A stretch of DNA of 64,000 nt. It comes from Pectobacterium sp. CFBP8739. GTDB lineage: Bacteria; Pseudomonadota; Gammaproteobacteria; Enterobacterales; Enterobacteriaceae. Numbering within the stretch: the first letter of the stretch is position 1; each line of letters opens with the position of its first letter. Of the stretch, positions 48,063 to 64,000 are shown in pieces. The DNA lies in assembly GCF_013449375.1 (NCBI RefSeq), contig NZ_JACDRR010000004.1, positions 19,369-83,368 on the forward strand, given 5' to 3'. The notes under the pieces were generated by a model, which saw only the letters and a program-made list of their open reading frames with translations, did no database searches and was not told where the DNA came from. The translations under genes and the position numbers were made by a program.

Positions 48063-49699
48063 CACCCAGTGAATTACGCCGCCTTTACAGCATTGTGCGT
48101 GTGCTGTTGAGCTATGGTCTGGACGAACTCATTCCTAAAATGCGCCTGACGTTTCCGCTACGTGCGGGCCGTCGTCTGCTGTTCTGGTTACCCAATCGTC
48201 ACCGCAACATGCCTTTAGGGGAACGTCTGCGTTTGGCGCTTCAGGAACTGGGGCCCGTGTGGATTAAGTTCGGGCAAATGATGTCTACGCGCCGCGATCT
48301 ATTTCCACCAGCCATCGCCGATCAACTGGCGATGCTGCAGGATAAGGTTGAACCGTTTGATGGCAAACTGGCGCGCGAGCAAATTGAGCTGTCGATGGGA
48401 GGGATTCCGCTTGAAGAGTGGTTTGATGACTTTGACATTACCCCGCTGGCTTCAGCTTCTATTGCACAGGTGCATACCGCCTGTCTGAAAAGCACGGGAA
48501 AAGAGATCGTTATCAAGGTGATTCGCCCGGATATCTTGCCGGTCATCAAAGCGGATATGCGTCTGATGAAACGGCTGGCTGGCTGGCTGCCTCGTCTGTT
48601 GCCGGATGGTCGCCGCCTGCGACCGCGCGAAGTGGTGCTGGAATACGAAAAAACGTTGCTTGATGAACTGAATTTGCTGCGAGAAGCGGCTAATGCCATC
48701 CAACTGCGACGGAATTTTGAAGACAGCCCGATGCTGTATGTGCCGGAAATTTATTCGGATTATTGCAGCGAAGGCATGTTGGTGATGGAGCGTATCTACG
48801 GTATTCCTGTTTCTGATGTCGACGCGCTGAAAACCAATGGAACGGATATGAAGCTGCTGGCAGAACGCGGCGTTCAGGTTTTCTTCACGCAGGTATTCCG
48901 CGACAGTTTCTTCCATGCGGATATGCATCCCGGCAATATCTTTATCAGCTACGAGCACCCGGAAGATCCACAATATATCGGCATTGACTGTGGTATCGTC
49001 GGCTCGTTGAATAAAGAAGATAAGCGCTATCTGGCCGAGAATTTCATCGCCTTCTTCAACCGCGATTATCGTAAAGTCGCCGAACTGCATGTGGATTCGG
49101 GCTGGGTGCCTGCGGATACCAATGTTGCCGATTTTGAATTTGCTATTCGTACCGTCTGTGAGCCGATCTTCGAGAAGCCGTTGGCAGAAATTTCGTTCGG
49201 CCATGTATTATTGAATTTGTTTAATACGGCGCGTCGCTTCAACATGGAAGTACAGCCCCAACTGGTGTTGCTGCAAAAAACGCTGCTGTATATTGAAGGC
49301 GTTGGTCGACAGCTTTATCCGCAGCTCGATCTGTGGAAAACCGCTAAGCCGTTTCTGGAAACCTGGCTGAAGCAGCAGGTCGGTTTGCCTGCAGTTTTCC
49401 GTGCGCTCAAAGAGAAAGCGCCGTTCTGGGCTGAGAAACTGCCGGAAGTGCCTGAATTGTTTTATGACGGGCTGCGTCAGCATAAGATGTTAAAGCACAG
49501 CGTTGATCAACTGGCCTATGAGTTGAAAACGCAGCAGGCGCGTCAAGGGCAGTCGCGATATCTTTTGGGTATTGGCGCAACGTTGCTAATCAGTGGTACG
49601 TTGTTACTGATCAGCCGTGTTGAAGCCGATATGGTTCCCGCAGGGCTGATGGCAGCAGGAATTGTTGCTTGGATTATCGGCTGGCGTCGAACTCGTTGA
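48059..49699 (+). CDS. ubiB: UbiB, atypical kinase-like ubiquinone biosynthesis protein
   Basis: 546-residue ABC1/ADCK-family protein with ATPase activity in the family, supporting ubiquinone synthesis at the membrane. Motifs are the KxGQ block [16 protein letters not shown], the Ala-rich [11 protein letters not shown] nucleotide loop, EIVIKVIRP, the DMHPGN catalytic loop and IDCGIVG. Two C-terminal membrane segments (about 500-540) anchor it. Overlaps ubiJ. Confidence 0.96.
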   Translation: MTPSELRRLYSIVRVLLSYGLDELIPKMRLTFPLRAGRRLLFWLPNRHRNMPLGERLRLALQELGPVWIKFGQMMSTRRDLFPPAIADQLAMLQDKVEPFDGKLAREQIELSMGGIPLEEWFDDFDITPLASASIAQVHTACLKSTGKEIVIKVIRPDILPVIKADMRLMKRLAGWLPRLLPDGRRLRPREVVLEYEKTLLDELNLLREAANAIQLRRNFEDSPMLYVPEIYSDYCSEGMLVMERIYGIPVSDVDALKTNGTDMKLLAERGVQVFFTQVFRDSFFHADMHPGNIFISYEHPEDPQYIGIDCGIVGSLNKEDKRYLAENFIAFFNRDYRKVAELHVDSGWVPADTNVADFEFAIRTVCEPIFEKPLAEISFGHVLLNLFNTARRFNMEVQPQLVLLQKTLLYIEGVGRQLYPQLDLWKTAKPFLETWLKQQVGLPAVFRALKEKAPFWAEKLPEVPELFYDGLRQHKMLKHSVDQLAYELKTQQARQGQSRYLLGIGATLLISGTLLLISRVEADMVPAGLMAAGIVAWIIGWRRTR

Positions 49700-49780
49700 A
49701 GCAGATCATAATGCACGCCAGAATTACCCGATACAATGACGGTAATTCTGTCGTTCCCCTTTTTGAAAGAGGTAAATGTT

Positions 49781-50041
49781 ATGGGCGGTATTAGTATTTG
49801 GCAGTTGCTGATTGTTGTCGTTCTCGTCGTGCTGGTGTTCGGTACCGGAAAATTAAAAACACTGGGTTCAGATTTGGGGGCGTCGATCAAAGGCTTTAAG
49901 AAAGCGATGGGGGATGATCAAGCATCTAATCACGCAGATAAAACCCAGCAAGATGCAGATTTTTCGACTAAGTCGATCACTGATCACCCATCAGAAAGCA
50001 AACAGAATGACACGAAGAGCCAGCATAAAGAGCAGGTGTAA
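49781..50041 (+). CDS. tatA: Twin-arginine translocase subunit TatA
   Basis: 86 residues: a single N-terminal membrane helix ([18 protein letters not shown]), the [10 protein letters not shown] hinge and an amphipathic helix ([11 protein letters not shown]), then a polar tail. TatA rings form the translocation path for folded proteins. Start at MGGISIW, 15 codons into a longer open frame, by homology and a good AGAGG site. First gene of tatABC. Confidence 0.95.
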   Translation: MGGISIWQLLIVVVLVVLVFGTGKLKTLGSDLGASIKGFKKAMGDDQASNHADKTQQDADFSTKSITDHPSESKQNDTKSQHKEQV

Positions 50042-50044
50042 TCT

Positions 50045-50638
50045 GTGTTCGATATCGGTCTTGGTGAACTGCTATTAGTGATGGTTCTTGGCCTGATTGT
50101 CCTCGGGCCGGAGCGTTTGCCTGTTGCAGTCAGAACGGTTGCAAGCTGGATTAGGACGCTGCGTTCACTGGCGTCTACGGTTCAGAATGAACTGTCACAG
50201 GAACTGAAACTTCAGGAGTTTCAGGAAAGCCTGAAAAAAGTCGAAAAAGCCAGTTTGCAGAATCTGTCGCCTGAGTTGAAAGCCTCAATGGATGAACTTA
50301 AAGAAGCGGCAGAAGCGATGAAACGTGGTTATACCGAAACATCGTCGCTGCAAAAATCAGAAGGTCATCAAAAGTCAGATGATCCGAACGCGACGGTGGA
50401 ACCGCCTCGCAACGCCCCGCTAAACGATCCTGAAGCGGCTTATGACGGGGTGATTGAAACGGAAACCGCAGTACGTCCGGCAGACAGCCAGCCTAAGCTT
50501 GAAAAGGATGCTGTTGCTGAACATCACCATGAGAGCGGCAGCGCCACTGGTGCAGAAGCTGTCGGTAGTGATAATGTCAAACCTGTGCAGTCCCAGTCTT
50601 CTGGTGTTTCTGCCCGCCAACCGAGCGATAGTCGTTAG
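50045..50638 (+). CDS. tatB: Twin-arginine translocase subunit TatB
   Basis: 197 residues with an N-terminal membrane helix ([20 protein letters not shown]), the PERLP hinge and a long amphipathic helix, then a poorly conserved acidic tail. TatB and TatC form the signal-peptide receptor. The start is a GTG three bases after the tatA stop, with no ATG alternative. The tail is somewhat longer than in E. coli (171). Confidence 0.94.
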   Translation: MFDIGLGELLLVMVLGLIVLGPERLPVAVRTVASWIRTLRSLASTVQNELSQELKLQEFQESLKKVEKASLQNLSPELKASMDELKEAAEAMKRGYTETSSLQKSEGHQKSDDPNATVEPPRNAPLNDPEAAYDGVIETETAVRPADSQPKLEKDAVAEHHHESGSATGAEAVGSDNVKPVQSQSSGVSARQPSDSR

Positions 50639-50641
50639 TTT

Positions 50642-51394
50642 ATGGCCGATGAAGAGACTCAACCGCTAATTAGCCACCTGATTGAGCTACGCAAGCGGCT
50701 GCTGAACAGCATTATCTGTGTGCTGGCAGTATTTATTGCACTGGTGTTCTTCGCCAACGATATCTACCAGCTAGTTTCTGCACCTCTCATCAAGCAATTA
50801 CCGGCGGGTGCCAGTATGATCGCGACCGATGTCGCCTCGCCTTTCTTTACGCCGATCAAGCTGACGATGATTGTCTCCGTGTTTGTTGCCGCACCGCTGG
50901 TGCTGTATCAGGTATGGGCATTTGTGGCGCCAGCCCTGTATAAACACGAACGTCGTTTAATGATGCCGTTGCTGGTCTCCAGCAGTCTGCTATTTTATGC
51001 GGGTATGGCGTTTGCGTATTTTGTGGTGTTCCCGCTGGCATTTGGTTTTTTTGCCAAAACCGCGCCCGCTGGCGTGTTAATTGCCACCGATATTAATAAC
51101 TACCTCGATTTTGTGATGGCGTTATTTATGGCGTTCGGGGTATCGTTCGAAGTGCCTATTGCCATTGTGCTGCTCTGCTGGAGTGGTGTGATAACGCCAG
51201 ATGATCTGAAAAAAAAGCGCCCTTATATTCTGGTCGGCGCATTCGTGGTGGGGATGTTGCTAACGCCGCCGGATGTTTTCTCACAGACGCTGCTTGCCAT
51301 TCCCATGTATCTGCTGTTTGAAGTCGGCGTATTCTTCTCGCGGTTTTACGTTGGCAAAGGCCGACGGGCTGAAACCGAAGAGCCATCGCAGTAA
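50642..51394 (+). CDS. tatC: Twin-arginine translocase subunit TatC
   Basis: 250-residue six-helix membrane protein that recognises twin-arginine signals. It has the N-terminal [14 protein letters not shown] motif, the SPFFTPIKL periplasmic loop and [10 protein letters not shown]. Three bases separate it from tatB. A strong terminator follows. Confidence 0.96.
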   Translation: MADEETQPLISHLIELRKRLLNSIICVLAVFIALVFFANDIYQLVSAPLIKQLPAGASMIATDVASPFFTPIKLTMIVSVFVAAPLVLYQVWAFVAPALYKHERRLMMPLLVSSSLLFYAGMAFAYFVVFPLAFGFFAKTAPAGVLIATDINNYLDFVMALFMAFGVSFEVPIAIVLLCWSGVITPDDLKKKRPYILVGAFVVGMLLTPPDVFSQTLLAIPMYLLFEVGVFFSRFYVGKGRRAETEEPSQ

Positions 51395-51425
51395 CAAACG
51401 GTTTCCTGCGGTAGGACGGTAAAAT

Positions 51426-51454
51426 GACCTCTCTTTGAGAGGTCTTATTTTTTT
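51426..51454 (+). terminator. Rho-independent terminator after tatC
   Basis: GACCTCTC and GAGAGGTC pair perfectly around a TTT loop and run into TTATTTTTTT. It separates tatABC from tatD. Confidence 0.9.
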
Positions 51455-51500
51455 ATTCGCCAGAGTGACATTGGCGAACGGTCACGAGCAGGTGAGAGTC

Positions 51501-53323
<1,823 letters not shown>

Positions 53324-53334
53324 GTTTGTTTTAT

Positions 53335-53357
53335 CCGGCGCGGTATAAACGCGCCGG
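53335..53357. terminator. Inverted repeat between hemB and rfaH, possible weak terminator
   Basis: CCGGCGCG and CGCGCCGG form a perfect 8-bp stem around GTATAAA between convergent genes. There is no T-run on the plus strand and only ATAAAAC on the minus strand, so termination may be weak or Rho-assisted. Confidence 0.5.
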
Positions 53358-53382
53358 TAGAGCAGAAAACAGAAATATTGGG

Positions 53383-53871
53383 TTAGGCTTTGCGAAACTC
53401 GCGGTTATCGATGCTCTGCCTGACCTGCTTGTTCAGCATATTCAGCAACAGCATCGAACGGGCTTCACCGTCAGGTTCGGTGTAAATCGCCTGAAGACCC
53501 GAGAAAATTCCGTCGGTAATGACCACGCTATCGCCAGGCTGCGGCGTCAGTGGGTCAATGATTCCCTGAGTCGGGCGAAGCGATAATTCATCAATAACCT
53601 GCTGCGGAATGGTCGCGGGCAGTGCGCCAAATCGCACAAAGTTGCTCACCCCACGCGTCGCGCTGATGGTGGTGGTGTGGATGCGTTCAGGGTCGAATTC
53701 CACAAACAGGTAGTTCGGGAATAGCGGCTCACACACTTCCGTTCGTTTACCACGAACGATTTTATCCAGCGTGATCATCGGGCTCACGCAGGTGACATCC
53801 TGACGTTCCAGATGCTCTTTCGCGCGCAGCAGTTGACCACGTTTACAATACAGTAAGTACCAAGCTTCCAT
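53383..53871 (-). CDS. rfaH: Transcription antiterminator RfaH
   Basis: 162-residue NusG paralogue that binds RNA polymerase paused at ops sites and helps long operons for lipopolysaccharide, capsule and toxins. The NGN domain is about 1-100 ([35 protein letters not shown]) and the C-terminal KOW region starts at [18 protein letters not shown]. It is relevant to the LPS core genes at the left end of the window. Divergent from ubiD. Confidence 0.95.
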   Translation of the reverse strand: MEAWYLLYCKRGQLLRAKEHLERQDVTCVSPMITLDKIVRGKRTEVCEPLFPNYLFVEFDPERIHTTTISATRGVSNFVRFGALPATIPQQVIDELSLRPTQGIIDPLTPQPGDSVVITDGIFSGLQAIYTEPDGEARSMLLLNMLNKQVRQSIDNREFRKA

Positions 53872-54071
53872 AATTTCGCAGACTTATGATTCCGACGAGC
53901 AAGCATAACAAAAGCGAGCTCGGATAAAAAATTTTCGGCAGATATTTTTGTTACCGCACGGTGGTCATCGGATTCTTGATGGTGATTGAATTCTTACCAT
54001 AAATAGGCGCTGCGGGAAGCGACAGGTTGGCGAAGAGACTTTATAATAACCAGAACGATAGACTGCCCCCA

Positions 54072-55568
54072 ATGAATAGCATGAAATACCGTGACTTACG
54101 CGAATTCCTCTCGCTGCTGGAAGAGAGAGGGGAGTTGAAACGCATTACCCAGCCCATCGATCCCTACCTTGAAATGACGGAAATTGCTGACCGGACGCTG
54201 CGTGCGGAAGGCCCGGCTCTCCTGTTTGAAAACCCCAAAGGCTATGACATGCCTGTGCTGTGCAATTTATTCGGCACACCGAAACGTGTTGCATTAGGGA
54301 TGGGGCAAGAAGAGGTCAGCGCACTGCGCGAGGTGGGTAAGCTGCTGGCATTTCTGAAAGAACCGGAGCCGCCTAAAGGGTTCCGCGATCTGGTTGATAA
54401 AATGCCGAAGTTCCGTCAGGTACTGAATATGCCGACGAAACGGCTGTCTTCGGCACCGTGCCAGGAACAGGTTTGGCAAGGTGATGACGTTGATTTGCGC
54501 CGGATTCCGGTGATGCAGTGCTGGCCGGAAGATGCCGCGCCGCTCATTACCTGGGGGCTTACTGTGACGCGCGGGCCGCATAAAGAGCGGCAGAATCTGG
54601 GGATCTATCGACAGCAGGTTCTGGGTAAAAACAAACTGATCATGCGCTGGCTGTCTCATCGCGGCGGCGCGCTGGATTTTCAGGAGTGGTGTCAGGAAAA
54701 TCCGGGGCAGCGTTTTCCGGTGTCTGTCGCATTGGGAGCTGACCCTGCGACGATCCTCGGTGCGGTGACGCCAGTCCCTGATACGCTATCGGAATATGCC
54801 TTCGCCGGTTTGCTGCGTGGGAATAAGACCGAAGTGGTGAAGTGCCTGTCAAACGATCTGGAAGTACCTGCCAGTGCGGAAATTGTTCTGGAAGGCTATA
54901 TTGAACCTGGAGAAATGGCGGCTGAAGGGCCTTATGGCGACCACACCGGCTATTACAATGAAGTTGACCACTTTCCGGTCTTTACCGTCACGCATATCAC
55001 TCAGCGCCAGAATGCCATTTATCACTCGACTTACACGGGGCGGCCGCCGGATGAACCCGCGGTACTGGGCGTGGCGTTGAACGAAGTTTTCGTGCCGATC
55101 CTGCAAAAGCAGTTTCCTGAAATTGTTGATTTTTATTTGCCACCGGAGGGTTGCTCTTACCGTCTGGCGGTCGTTACCATGAAGAAACAGTACGCGGGCC
55201 ATGCCAAACGCGTCATGATGGGTGTCTGGTCTTTTTTACGCCAGTTCATGTATACGAAATTTGTCATTGTCTGCGATGATGACGTTAATGCCCGTGACTG
55301 GAACGACGTGATATGGGCGATCACGACGCGTATGGATCCGGCACGCGATACGGTATTAGTGGAAAATACGCCGATCGATTATCTTGATTTCGCCTCACCG
55401 GTTTCTGGTCTGGGTTCCAAGATGGGTCTGGATGCAACCAATAAATGGCCGGGCGAGACACAGCGCGAATGGGGACACCCCATCAAGAAAGACCCACAGG
55501 TTTGTGCCCGCATTGATGAAATATGGGACGAGCTGGCCATTTTTAGTGACAGAGAGCCCCAGCGTTAA
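54072..55568 (+). CDS. ubiD: 4-hydroxy-3-polyprenylbenzoate decarboxylase UbiD
   Basis: Prenylated-FMN-dependent decarboxylase of ubiquinone synthesis; 498 residues. Conserved blocks include [30 protein letters not shown] (cofactor-binding), [15 protein letters not shown] and the acidic catalytic region. Start at [10 protein letters not shown] by homology; the frame is open 15 codons further upstream. fre follows after 49 bp. Confidence 0.96.
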   Translation: MNSMKYRDLREFLSLLEERGELKRITQPIDPYLEMTEIADRTLRAEGPALLFENPKGYDMPVLCNLFGTPKRVALGMGQEEVSALREVGKLLAFLKEPEPPKGFRDLVDKMPKFRQVLNMPTKRLSSAPCQEQVWQGDDVDLRRIPVMQCWPEDAAPLITWGLTVTRGPHKERQNLGIYRQQVLGKNKLIMRWLSHRGGALDFQEWCQENPGQRFPVSVALGADPATILGAVTPVPDTLSEYAFAGLLRGNKTEVVKCLSNDLEVPASAEIVLEGYIEPGEMAAEGPYGDHTGYYNEVDHFPVFTVTHITQRQNAIYHSTYTGRPPDEPAVLGVALNEVFVPILQKQFPEIVDFYLPPEGCSYRLAVVTMKKQYAGHAKRVMMGVWSFLRQFMYTKFVIVCDDDVNARDWNDVIWAITTRMDPARDTVLVENTPIDYLDFASPVSGLGSKMGLDATNKWPGETQREWGHPIKKDPQVCARIDEIWDELAIFSDREPQR

Positions 55569-55617
55569 CGGCTGCCCTGTTCTCAGTTTTGCTTTTATGA
55601 CCCTATAGAGGGAATGC

Positions 55618-56319
55618 ATGACAACATTGAGCTGTAAAGTGACTTCGGTCGAAGCCATAACCGATACGGTCTATCGCGTTCGTTTATTACCTGAAGCGCC
55701 GTTTTCCTTTCGGGCTGGCCAGTATTTGATGGTGGTGATGGGCGATCGGGACAAACGACCTTTCTCACTGGCATCGACCCCGATGGATAAAAATTTTATC
55801 GAATTGCACATTGGGGCGTCCGAACTGAATCTTTACGCGATGGCCGTGATGGAGCGAATTCACAAGGAAAAAAACCTGACGGTCGATATTCCGCATGGTG
55901 AAGCCTGGCTGCGGGAAGAGAGTACGCGTCCGCTGGTGCTGATTGCGGGCGGAACCGGATTTTCATACGTGCGTTCTATCCTGCTGACCGCGCTGGCGCA
56001 GCAGCCCGATCGCGATATCTCCGTTTACTGGGGCGGACGTGAATCCCAGCACCTGTATGATTTAGCCGAGCTTGAAGGCTTTGCGGCCAAGCACCCCAAC
56101 CTGCGGGTGGTGCCGGTCGTCGAACAGCCGGAAACCGGATGGAATGGCAGAACGGGAACCGTTCTGAGCGCGGTATTGCAGGATTACGGTTCGCTGGCAG
56201 AGCAAGATATCTACATTGCTGGTCGTTTTGAAATGGCAAAAATTGCGCGTGAGCGTTTTTGTAATGAGCGCGGTGCGCTGACGGCCCATATGTTCAGCGA
56301 TGCGTTTTCGTTTATTTAA
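55618..56319 (+). CDS. fre: NAD(P)H-flavin reductase Fre
   Basis: Supplies reduced flavins, for example to reactivate ribonucleotide reductase and reduce ferric iron. The 233 residues have the flavin-binding RPFSLASTP and the NAD(P)-binding [15 protein letters not shown] and [12 protein letters not shown]. Length equals E. coli Fre. A GAGGG ribosome site precedes the ATG. Convergent with fadA across a bidirectional terminator. Confidence 0.97.
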   Translation: MTTLSCKVTSVEAITDTVYRVRLLPEAPFSFRAGQYLMVVMGDRDKRPFSLASTPMDKNFIELHIGASELNLYAMAVMERIHKEKNLTVDIPHGEAWLREESTRPLVLIAGGTGFSYVRSILLTALAQQPDRDISVYWGGRESQHLYDLAELEGFAAKHPNLRVVPVVEQPETGWNGRTGTVLSAVLQDYGSLAEQDIYIAGRFEMAKIARERFCNERGALTAHMFSDAFSFI

Positions 56320-56353
56320 AGCAGTCGATAGCAGTAGACATAAGCAGTAAAAT

Positions 56354-56379
56354 AAAAATCCCACGGCTGTGGGATTTTT
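56354..56379. terminator. Bidirectional terminator between fre and fadA
   Basis: AAAAATCCCAC and GTGGGATTTTT form an 11-bp perfect stem around GGCT, giving a T-run on both strands. Confidence 0.92.
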
Positions 56380-56415
56380 GGTTTCTAGTCGTACTTGGGC
56401 AGAACTTTCCTGTGT

Positions 56416-59780
<3,365 letters not shown>

Positions 59781-59806
59781 GTTTATCTCCGCTGTTTGTG
59801 TGAGTG

Positions 59807-59823
59807 ATCTGGTATGACCAGAT
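59807..59823. promoter_or_regulatory. FadR operator of fadBA
   Basis: ATCTGGT-ATG-ACCAGAT, a perfect palindrome around 3 bases, differs by one base from the E. coli fadB FadR site (as I recall it). It lies 27 bp upstream of the fadB start. FadR should repress fadBA until long-chain acyl-CoA binds it. Confidence 0.85.
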
Positions 59824-59965
59824 AATCGAATTGTGGTTTTAATGTTAATTTTTTGCAAACGAGAGATTAATTTTTTGCCGAATCGATCACAAAGCACCGG
59901 ACGCTGCCCTTGGGGGATGCCTGTGTTAAAATGGAGAGATCATGTCGTGACGTACAAGGATACTC

Positions 59966-61297
59966 ATGGAAAAGCTGGCTTCTTTATACCATCACCATCT
60001 GGCGACGCTGCAAGCGCGTGCTCAGACGGTTTTAGCGCGCCATCAGCTTGACGCATTACTGATTCATTCTGGTGAGCTGTTGACCGTTTTTCTGGACGAT
60101 CACGACTATCCTTTCAAGGTTAACCCACAATTTAAAGCCTGGGTGCCCGTCACGCAGGTGCCGAACTGCTGGCTATGGGTTGATGGCGTTAATCCACCGA
60201 AGCTGTGGTTCTACTCACCAGTGGATTACTGGCATAACGTCGCGCCGGTGCCGGAGAGTTTCTGGACTGAAGAGATTGATATTACCGTGCTGCGGAATGC
60301 CGATGATATTGGGTCGTTGCTTCCGTTGCAGCGTGAGCGTGTTGCCTATATCGGCTACGCACCGCAACGAGCGCAGAATTTAGGGATTCGTGCAGACAAT
60401 ATTAATCCTCAGGGCGTGCTAGATTATCTGCACTACCACCGCGCTTATAAAACCGATTACGAGCTAGCCTGCATGCGCGAAGCGCAGAAGACGGCGGTTA
60501 TCGGTCATCGGGCGGCGCATGAAGCGTTCCTGTCCGGTATGAGCGAATTTGATATTAACCTAGCGTATCTGACGGCAACCGGTCATCGGGATATTGATGT
60601 CCCTTACGGAAATATCATTGCGCTCAATGAGCATGCCGCGGTGTTGCACTATACCCAGTTAGATCATCAGGTGCCTGCTGATGTCCGCAGCTTCCTGATT
60701 GATGCAGGTGCCGAATATAACGGGTATGCCGCCGATCTGACGCGAACCTATTCTGCGCAGAGCGATGGCGCGTTTGCCCTGCTGATTAAAGATCTCAATC
60801 AGGAAATGCTTGCATTGATTGATACCGTTCAGGCGGGCGTGCGTTATACCGATTACCATATTCAGATGCACCAGCGGATTGCGAAGCTGCTGAAATCACA
60901 TCAGTTAGTGCAGGGCATCAGCGAAGAAGCGATGGTGGCGCAGGGATTCACGTCGCCTTTCCTGCCGCACGGTCTTGGTCATCCGCTGGGGTTGCAGGTG
61001 CATGATGTCGCTGGGTTTATGCAAGACGATCGCGGCACGCATCTGGCGGCGCCATCACAGTATCCTTACCTGCGTTGTACCCGCGTGCTTGAACCTGGCA
61101 TGGTCATGACGATTGAACCGGGTATCTATTTCATTGAATCCTTGCTCGCGCCGTGGCGTGAGGGCGAATTGCGCCAGCACGTTGACTGGCAAACAATCGA
61201 TGCATTGAAACCGTTTGGCGGTATTCGCATCGAAGACAATATTGTCATTCATGACGGGCGCGTGGAGAACATGACGCGCGACTTGAATCTGGCCTGA
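59966..61297 (+). CDS. pepQ: Xaa-Pro dipeptidase PepQ
   Basis: Cytoplasmic M24-family dipeptidase cutting Xaa-Pro dipeptides; 443 residues as in E. coli. Two-metal ligands are visible in [19 protein letters not shown] (two Asp), [15 protein letters not shown] (His), [10 protein letters not shown] (Glu) and GGIRIEDN (Glu). Its stop overlaps the yigZ ATG by one base (TGATG), so they are coupled. Confidence 0.97.
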   Translation: MEKLASLYHHHLATLQARAQTVLARHQLDALLIHSGELLTVFLDDHDYPFKVNPQFKAWVPVTQVPNCWLWVDGVNPPKLWFYSPVDYWHNVAPVPESFWTEEIDITVLRNADDIGSLLPLQRERVAYIGYAPQRAQNLGIRADNINPQGVLDYLHYHRAYKTDYELACMREAQKTAVIGHRAAHEAFLSGMSEFDINLAYLTATGHRDIDVPYGNIIALNEHAAVLHYTQLDHQVPADVRSFLIDAGAEYNGYAADLTRTYSAQSDGAFALLIKDLNQEMLALIDTVQAGVRYTDYHIQMHQRIAKLLKSHQLVQGISEEAMVAQGFTSPFLPHGLGHPLGLQVHDVAGFMQDDRGTHLAAPSQYPYLRCTRVLEPGMVMTIEPGIYFIESLLAPWREGELRQHVDWQTIDALKPFGGIRIEDNIVIHDGRVENMTRDLNLA

Positions 61298-61908
61298 TGC
61301 AAGCGTATCCAATCCCTGCTGCACCAGTGAGTTTCAGCGAGGAAATCAAGAAAAGCCGCTTTACGACGATCCTAGCGGCAACGCCGGGAATCGACGCAGC
61401 GAAAGCGTTCATCCAGCACGTTAGGGAAGAACACGCCTCGGCGGGTCATCACTGCTGGGCGTTTGTTGCAGGCGCCCCCGATGATTCACAGCAGTTGGGT
61501 TTTTCTGACGATGGTGAGCCTTCCGGCACGGCGGGTAAGCCGATGCTGTCGCAACTGATGGGAAGCGGTGTCGGTGAAGTTACGGCCGTGGTGGTGCGCT
61601 ACTATGGCGGAATCCCGCTGGGCACCGGTGGGTTGGTGAAGGCCTATGGCGGTGGCGTTCAGCAAGCGCTGAAGCTGCTATCGCTGCAAGAGAAAGTATT
61701 GCAACAAGAATATGGCTTACAATGTGACTATGCACTGTTGCCTCAGGTAGAATCTCTGATCTTCCAGCTTGGCGGAAAGGTTCTGCATAGTGAATATGGC
61801 GTGGACGTCATATTGCGGTTCTCTATCCCCGTCAGGGGAACTGAGGAAGCGGCACTGAAATTGCGTGATTTAAGCCGCGGCGCGTTGCATTTATTGCCGA
61901 TTCCATAA
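61297..61908 (+). CDS. yigZ: IMPACT-family protein YigZ
   Basis: 203 residues of the UPF0029/IMPACT family. The N-terminal domain includes FTTILAATPGIDAAKAFIQ, SAGHHCWAFVAG, FSDDGEPSGTAGKPML and VVVRYYGGIPLGTGGLVKAY, the family signature; the C-terminal domain is ferredoxin-like. In E. coli its function is not settled. It lies in a pepQ-yigZ-trkH-hemG run. Confidence 0.94.
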   Translation: MQAYPIPAAPVSFSEEIKKSRFTTILAATPGIDAAKAFIQHVREEHASAGHHCWAFVAGAPDDSQQLGFSDDGEPSGTAGKPMLSQLMGSGVGEVTAVVVRYYGGIPLGTGGLVKAYGGGVQQALKLLSLQEKVLQQEYGLQCDYALLPQVESLIFQLGGKVLHSEYGVDVILRFSIPVRGTEEAALKLRDLSRGALHLLPIP

Positions 61909-61951
61909 TCATCCCAGCGCTTTTTTATGAATCATTAAGGAATTCCCTGCG

Positions 61952-63403
61952 ATGCACTTGCGCGCCATAACCCGTATTGTCGGGCAGTTGGTTATCCTCT
62001 TTTCCGGGACGATGGTTATTCCCGGACTGGTGGCGTTAATTTACCGTGATGGCGCAGGCCGGGCGTTTACGCAGACATTTATTGTCGCGCTGGCGATTGG
62101 CATCATGCTGTGGTTACCAAACCGCAAACAGAAGCATGAACTGAAATCTCGTGAAGGGTTCCTGATCGTTGTTCTCTTCTGGACGGTGTTGGGAAGCGTC
62201 GGTGCGCTGCCTTTCCTGTTCGCTGAACATCCTAATTTGGGCGTGACGGATGCTTTTTTCGAATCGTTCTCTGGGTTAACGACGACAGGGGCAACCACGT
62301 TGGTTGGGCTGGATTCACTGCCTAAAGCTATCCTGTTCTATCGGCAAATGCTGCAATGGTTTGGTGGTATGGGGATCATTGTGCTCGCCGTTGCTATCCT
62401 TCCGATCCTTGGTGTGGGTGGGATGCAGCTTTATCGCGCGGAGATGCCGGGGCCGTTGAAGGAAAACAAAATGCGCCCGCGTATTGCCGATACGGCAAAA
62501 ACGCTGTGGCTGATTTATCTCTTACTGACCATCGCCTGCGCTGTCGCGCTTTGGCTGGCGGGTATGCCAGTATTTGATGCGATTGGACACAGTTTCTCTA
62601 CGGTGTCTGTCGGTGGGTTCTCGACTCACGATGCCAGTATTGGCTACTTCAACAGTCCGACGATCAATACCATCACCGCAATATTCCTGCTGATTTCTGG
62701 CTGTAACTTTGGTTTGCACTTTGCCCTGCTGAGCGGCCGAAGCCTGAAGGTATACTGGCGTGACCCAGAATTCCGCATGTTCATTTTTGTTCAATTGTCG
62801 CTGGTGGCGGTGTGTACGATAGTCCTGTGGTTTCACCACGTTTATGACAGCGGAATGCAGACGATCAATCAGGCGTTCTTCCAGGTTGTCTCTATGGCGA
62901 CAACGGCAGGGTTTACCACGGATAGCATTGCATCATGGCCGCTTTTCCTGCCGGTTTTGCTTCTGTGCTCTGCGTTTATTGGCGGGTGTGCGGGTTCAAC
63001 CGGAGGCGGCTTGAAGGTGATTCGTATCCTGCTGCTTTTCCTACAAGGGTCGCGTGAGCTTAAGCGTTTGGTACATCCGAATGCGGTTTACACTATTAAG
63101 TTGGGTCATCGAGCGCTGCCAGAACGTATCCTTGAAGCGGTGTGGGGATTCTTTTCCGCATATGCGCTGGTTTTTATTGTCAGTATGCTGGCCGTTATTG
63201 CGACAGGTGTTGATGATTTTTCTGCGTTTGCCGCGGTCGCTGCCACATTGAATAACCTTGGGCCGGGCCTAGGCGTCGTCGCCGAGAATTTTACGTCGAT
63301 GAATGATACGGCGAAATGGATTCTGATAATGACAATGCTGTTTGGTCGTTTGGAAGTGTTCACGCTTTTAGTCCTGTTTACGCCAACCTTCTGGCGCGAA
63401 TAG
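61952..63403 (+). CDS. trkH: Trk potassium transporter subunit TrkH
   Basis: 483-residue inner-membrane potassium channel subunit working with TrkA. Four pore-loop filter repeats are visible: SGLTTTGAT, TVSVGGFST, SMATTAGFTT and NNLGPGLG, each after a membrane segment. Length equals E. coli TrkH. Confidence 0.97.
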   Translation: MHLRAITRIVGQLVILFSGTMVIPGLVALIYRDGAGRAFTQTFIVALAIGIMLWLPNRKQKHELKSREGFLIVVLFWTVLGSVGALPFLFAEHPNLGVTDAFFESFSGLTTTGATTLVGLDSLPKAILFYRQMLQWFGGMGIIVLAVAILPILGVGGMQLYRAEMPGPLKENKMRPRIADTAKTLWLIYLLLTIACAVALWLAGMPVFDAIGHSFSTVSVGGFSTHDASIGYFNSPTINTITAIFLLISGCNFGLHFALLSGRSLKVYWRDPEFRMFIFVQLSLVAVCTIVLWFHHVYDSGMQTINQAFFQVVSMATTAGFTTDSIASWPLFLPVLLLCSAFIGGCAGSTGGGLKVIRILLLFLQGSRELKRLVHPNAVYTIKLGHRALPERILEAVWGFFSAYALVFIVSMLAVIATGVDDFSAFAAVAATLNNLGPGLGVVAENFTSMNDTAKWILIMTMLFGRLEVFTLLVLFTPTFWRE

Positions 63404-63424
63404 TCCCTATAAGGATAAAGAACA

Positions 63425-63964
63425 ATGAAAGCTTTGATCGTGTTTTCGAGTCGGGATGGACAAACAAGAGCCATTGCCTCCTATATTGCGAATACGCTGA
63501 AAGGCACCCTAGAGTGTGATGTTGTTAACGTACTCAAGGCGAATGATATCGATCTGAGCCAATATGATCAGGTTGCGATTGGGGCATCGATTCGATACGG
63601 GCGCTTTCATCCTGCGGTAAATCAATTTATCCATAAACACCTGGTTTCTTTGCAACAACTGCCCAGCGCATTCTTCTCCGTGAACCTTACCGCTCGTAAG
63701 CCAGAAAAGCGCACAATACAAACCAACGCTTACACGCGTAAATTCCTGCTGACTTCGCCATGGCAGCCAGATTTGTGCTGTGTGTTCGCAGGAGCTCTGC
63801 GTTATCCGCGCTATCGTTGGTTCGACCGGATAATGATTCAATTGATTATGCGTATAACGGGAGGCGAAACGGATAGCACAAAAGAGATTGAATATACGGA
63901 CTGGCAGCAGGTTGCCCGTTTCGCTCAGGATTTCGCCCAATTAGCGGCGAAAAATCGGGCATAA
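63425..63964 (+). CDS. hemG: Menaquinone-dependent protoporphyrinogen IX dehydrogenase HemG
   Basis: 179-residue flavodoxin-like enzyme oxidising protoporphyrinogen IX in heme synthesis, at the membrane. FMN-binding [15 protein letters not shown] lies at residues 6-20, [14 protein letters not shown] in the middle, and the long loop [14 protein letters not shown] that marks HemG. The 21-bp gap from trkH suggests a shared transcript. In E. coli an rRNA operon follows hemG; only 36 bases remain here. Confidence 0.96.
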   Translation: MKALIVFSSRDGQTRAIASYIANTLKGTLECDVVNVLKANDIDLSQYDQVAIGASIRYGRFHPAVNQFIHKHLVSLQQLPSAFFSVNLTARKPEKRTIQTNAYTRKFLLTSPWQPDLCCVFAGALRYPRYRWFDRIMIQLIMRITGGETDSTKEIEYTDWQQVARFAQDFAQLAAKNRA

Positions 63965-64000
63965 CGGCGTCTTTTAATGCGCTTTGCTGAAAAAATCCCC

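Overview
The window is chromosomal DNA of an enterobacterium, most likely a soft-rot Pectobacterium or a close relative. This rests on near-complete similarity of the core genes to their Escherichia coli counterparts, on E. coli-like gene order in several blocks, and on my recollection of the soft-rot lineage; it is an inference, not a database result. No rRNA, tRNA, CRISPR array or insertion sequence is visible. The right end stops just after hemG, the position where E. coli carries an rRNA operon.

Layout. 1-3416: lipopolysaccharide core genes on the minus strand (start of waaL, then waaC, waaF, hldD). 3659-5897: threonine catabolism (kbl-tdh). 5949-11659: yibQ, envC, yibN, secB, gpsA, cysE, with gpmM and grxC missing compared with the E. 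coli order. 11971-16968: pagP, a yigM-type transporter, metR and metE. 17506-23474: a chemoreceptor with a textbook sigma-28 promoter, a ysgA hydrolase, a WYL regulator and its ABM-domain partner sharing a perfect palindromic operator, udp, and a tyrosine phosphatase. 23597-44721: ppc, a PTS/sugar-acid dehydratase/GntR set, and argE-argCBH. 44955-53871: rmuC, ubiE-ubiJ-ubiB, tatABC, tatD, hemB and rfaH. 54072-63964: ubiD, fre, fadBA, pepQ, yigZ, trkH and hemG.

The unusual part is a foreign block at about 29.4-39.35 kb, most of it much more AT-rich than its surroundings. It is inserted at the 3' end of the GntR regulator gene and bordered by 34-bp direct repeats (33/34 identical; 29384-29417 and 39351-39384), one of which is the real end of that gene. 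It holds two modules. On the minus strand is a two-gene RADAR-type anti-phage system (rdrA ATPase, rdrB adenosine-deaminase-like protein). On the plus strand is an unfamiliar three-gene cassette: a 64-residue Cys-rich peptide that looks like a RiPP precursor, a leaky-terminator-like hairpin, an E1/ThiF-like enzyme with an N-terminal PqqD-like peptide-binding domain, and a 1096-residue fusion of a second such E1 module to a shortened UvrA-like double ABC ATPase. No integrase lies inside the repeats.

How the genes fit together. Housekeeping operons carry recognisable control sites: met boxes before metE, two CRP sites 52 bp apart before udp, a pair of ARG boxes between argE and argC, and a FadR operator before fadBA. 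The cassette at 34.7-39.3 kb is the best candidate for an undescribed system. Its likely logic is precursor peptide, peptide adenylation by two E1 modules, and a UvrA-like part that may give self-protection or act on nucleic acid. Only the domain architecture is seen; the function is inferred.
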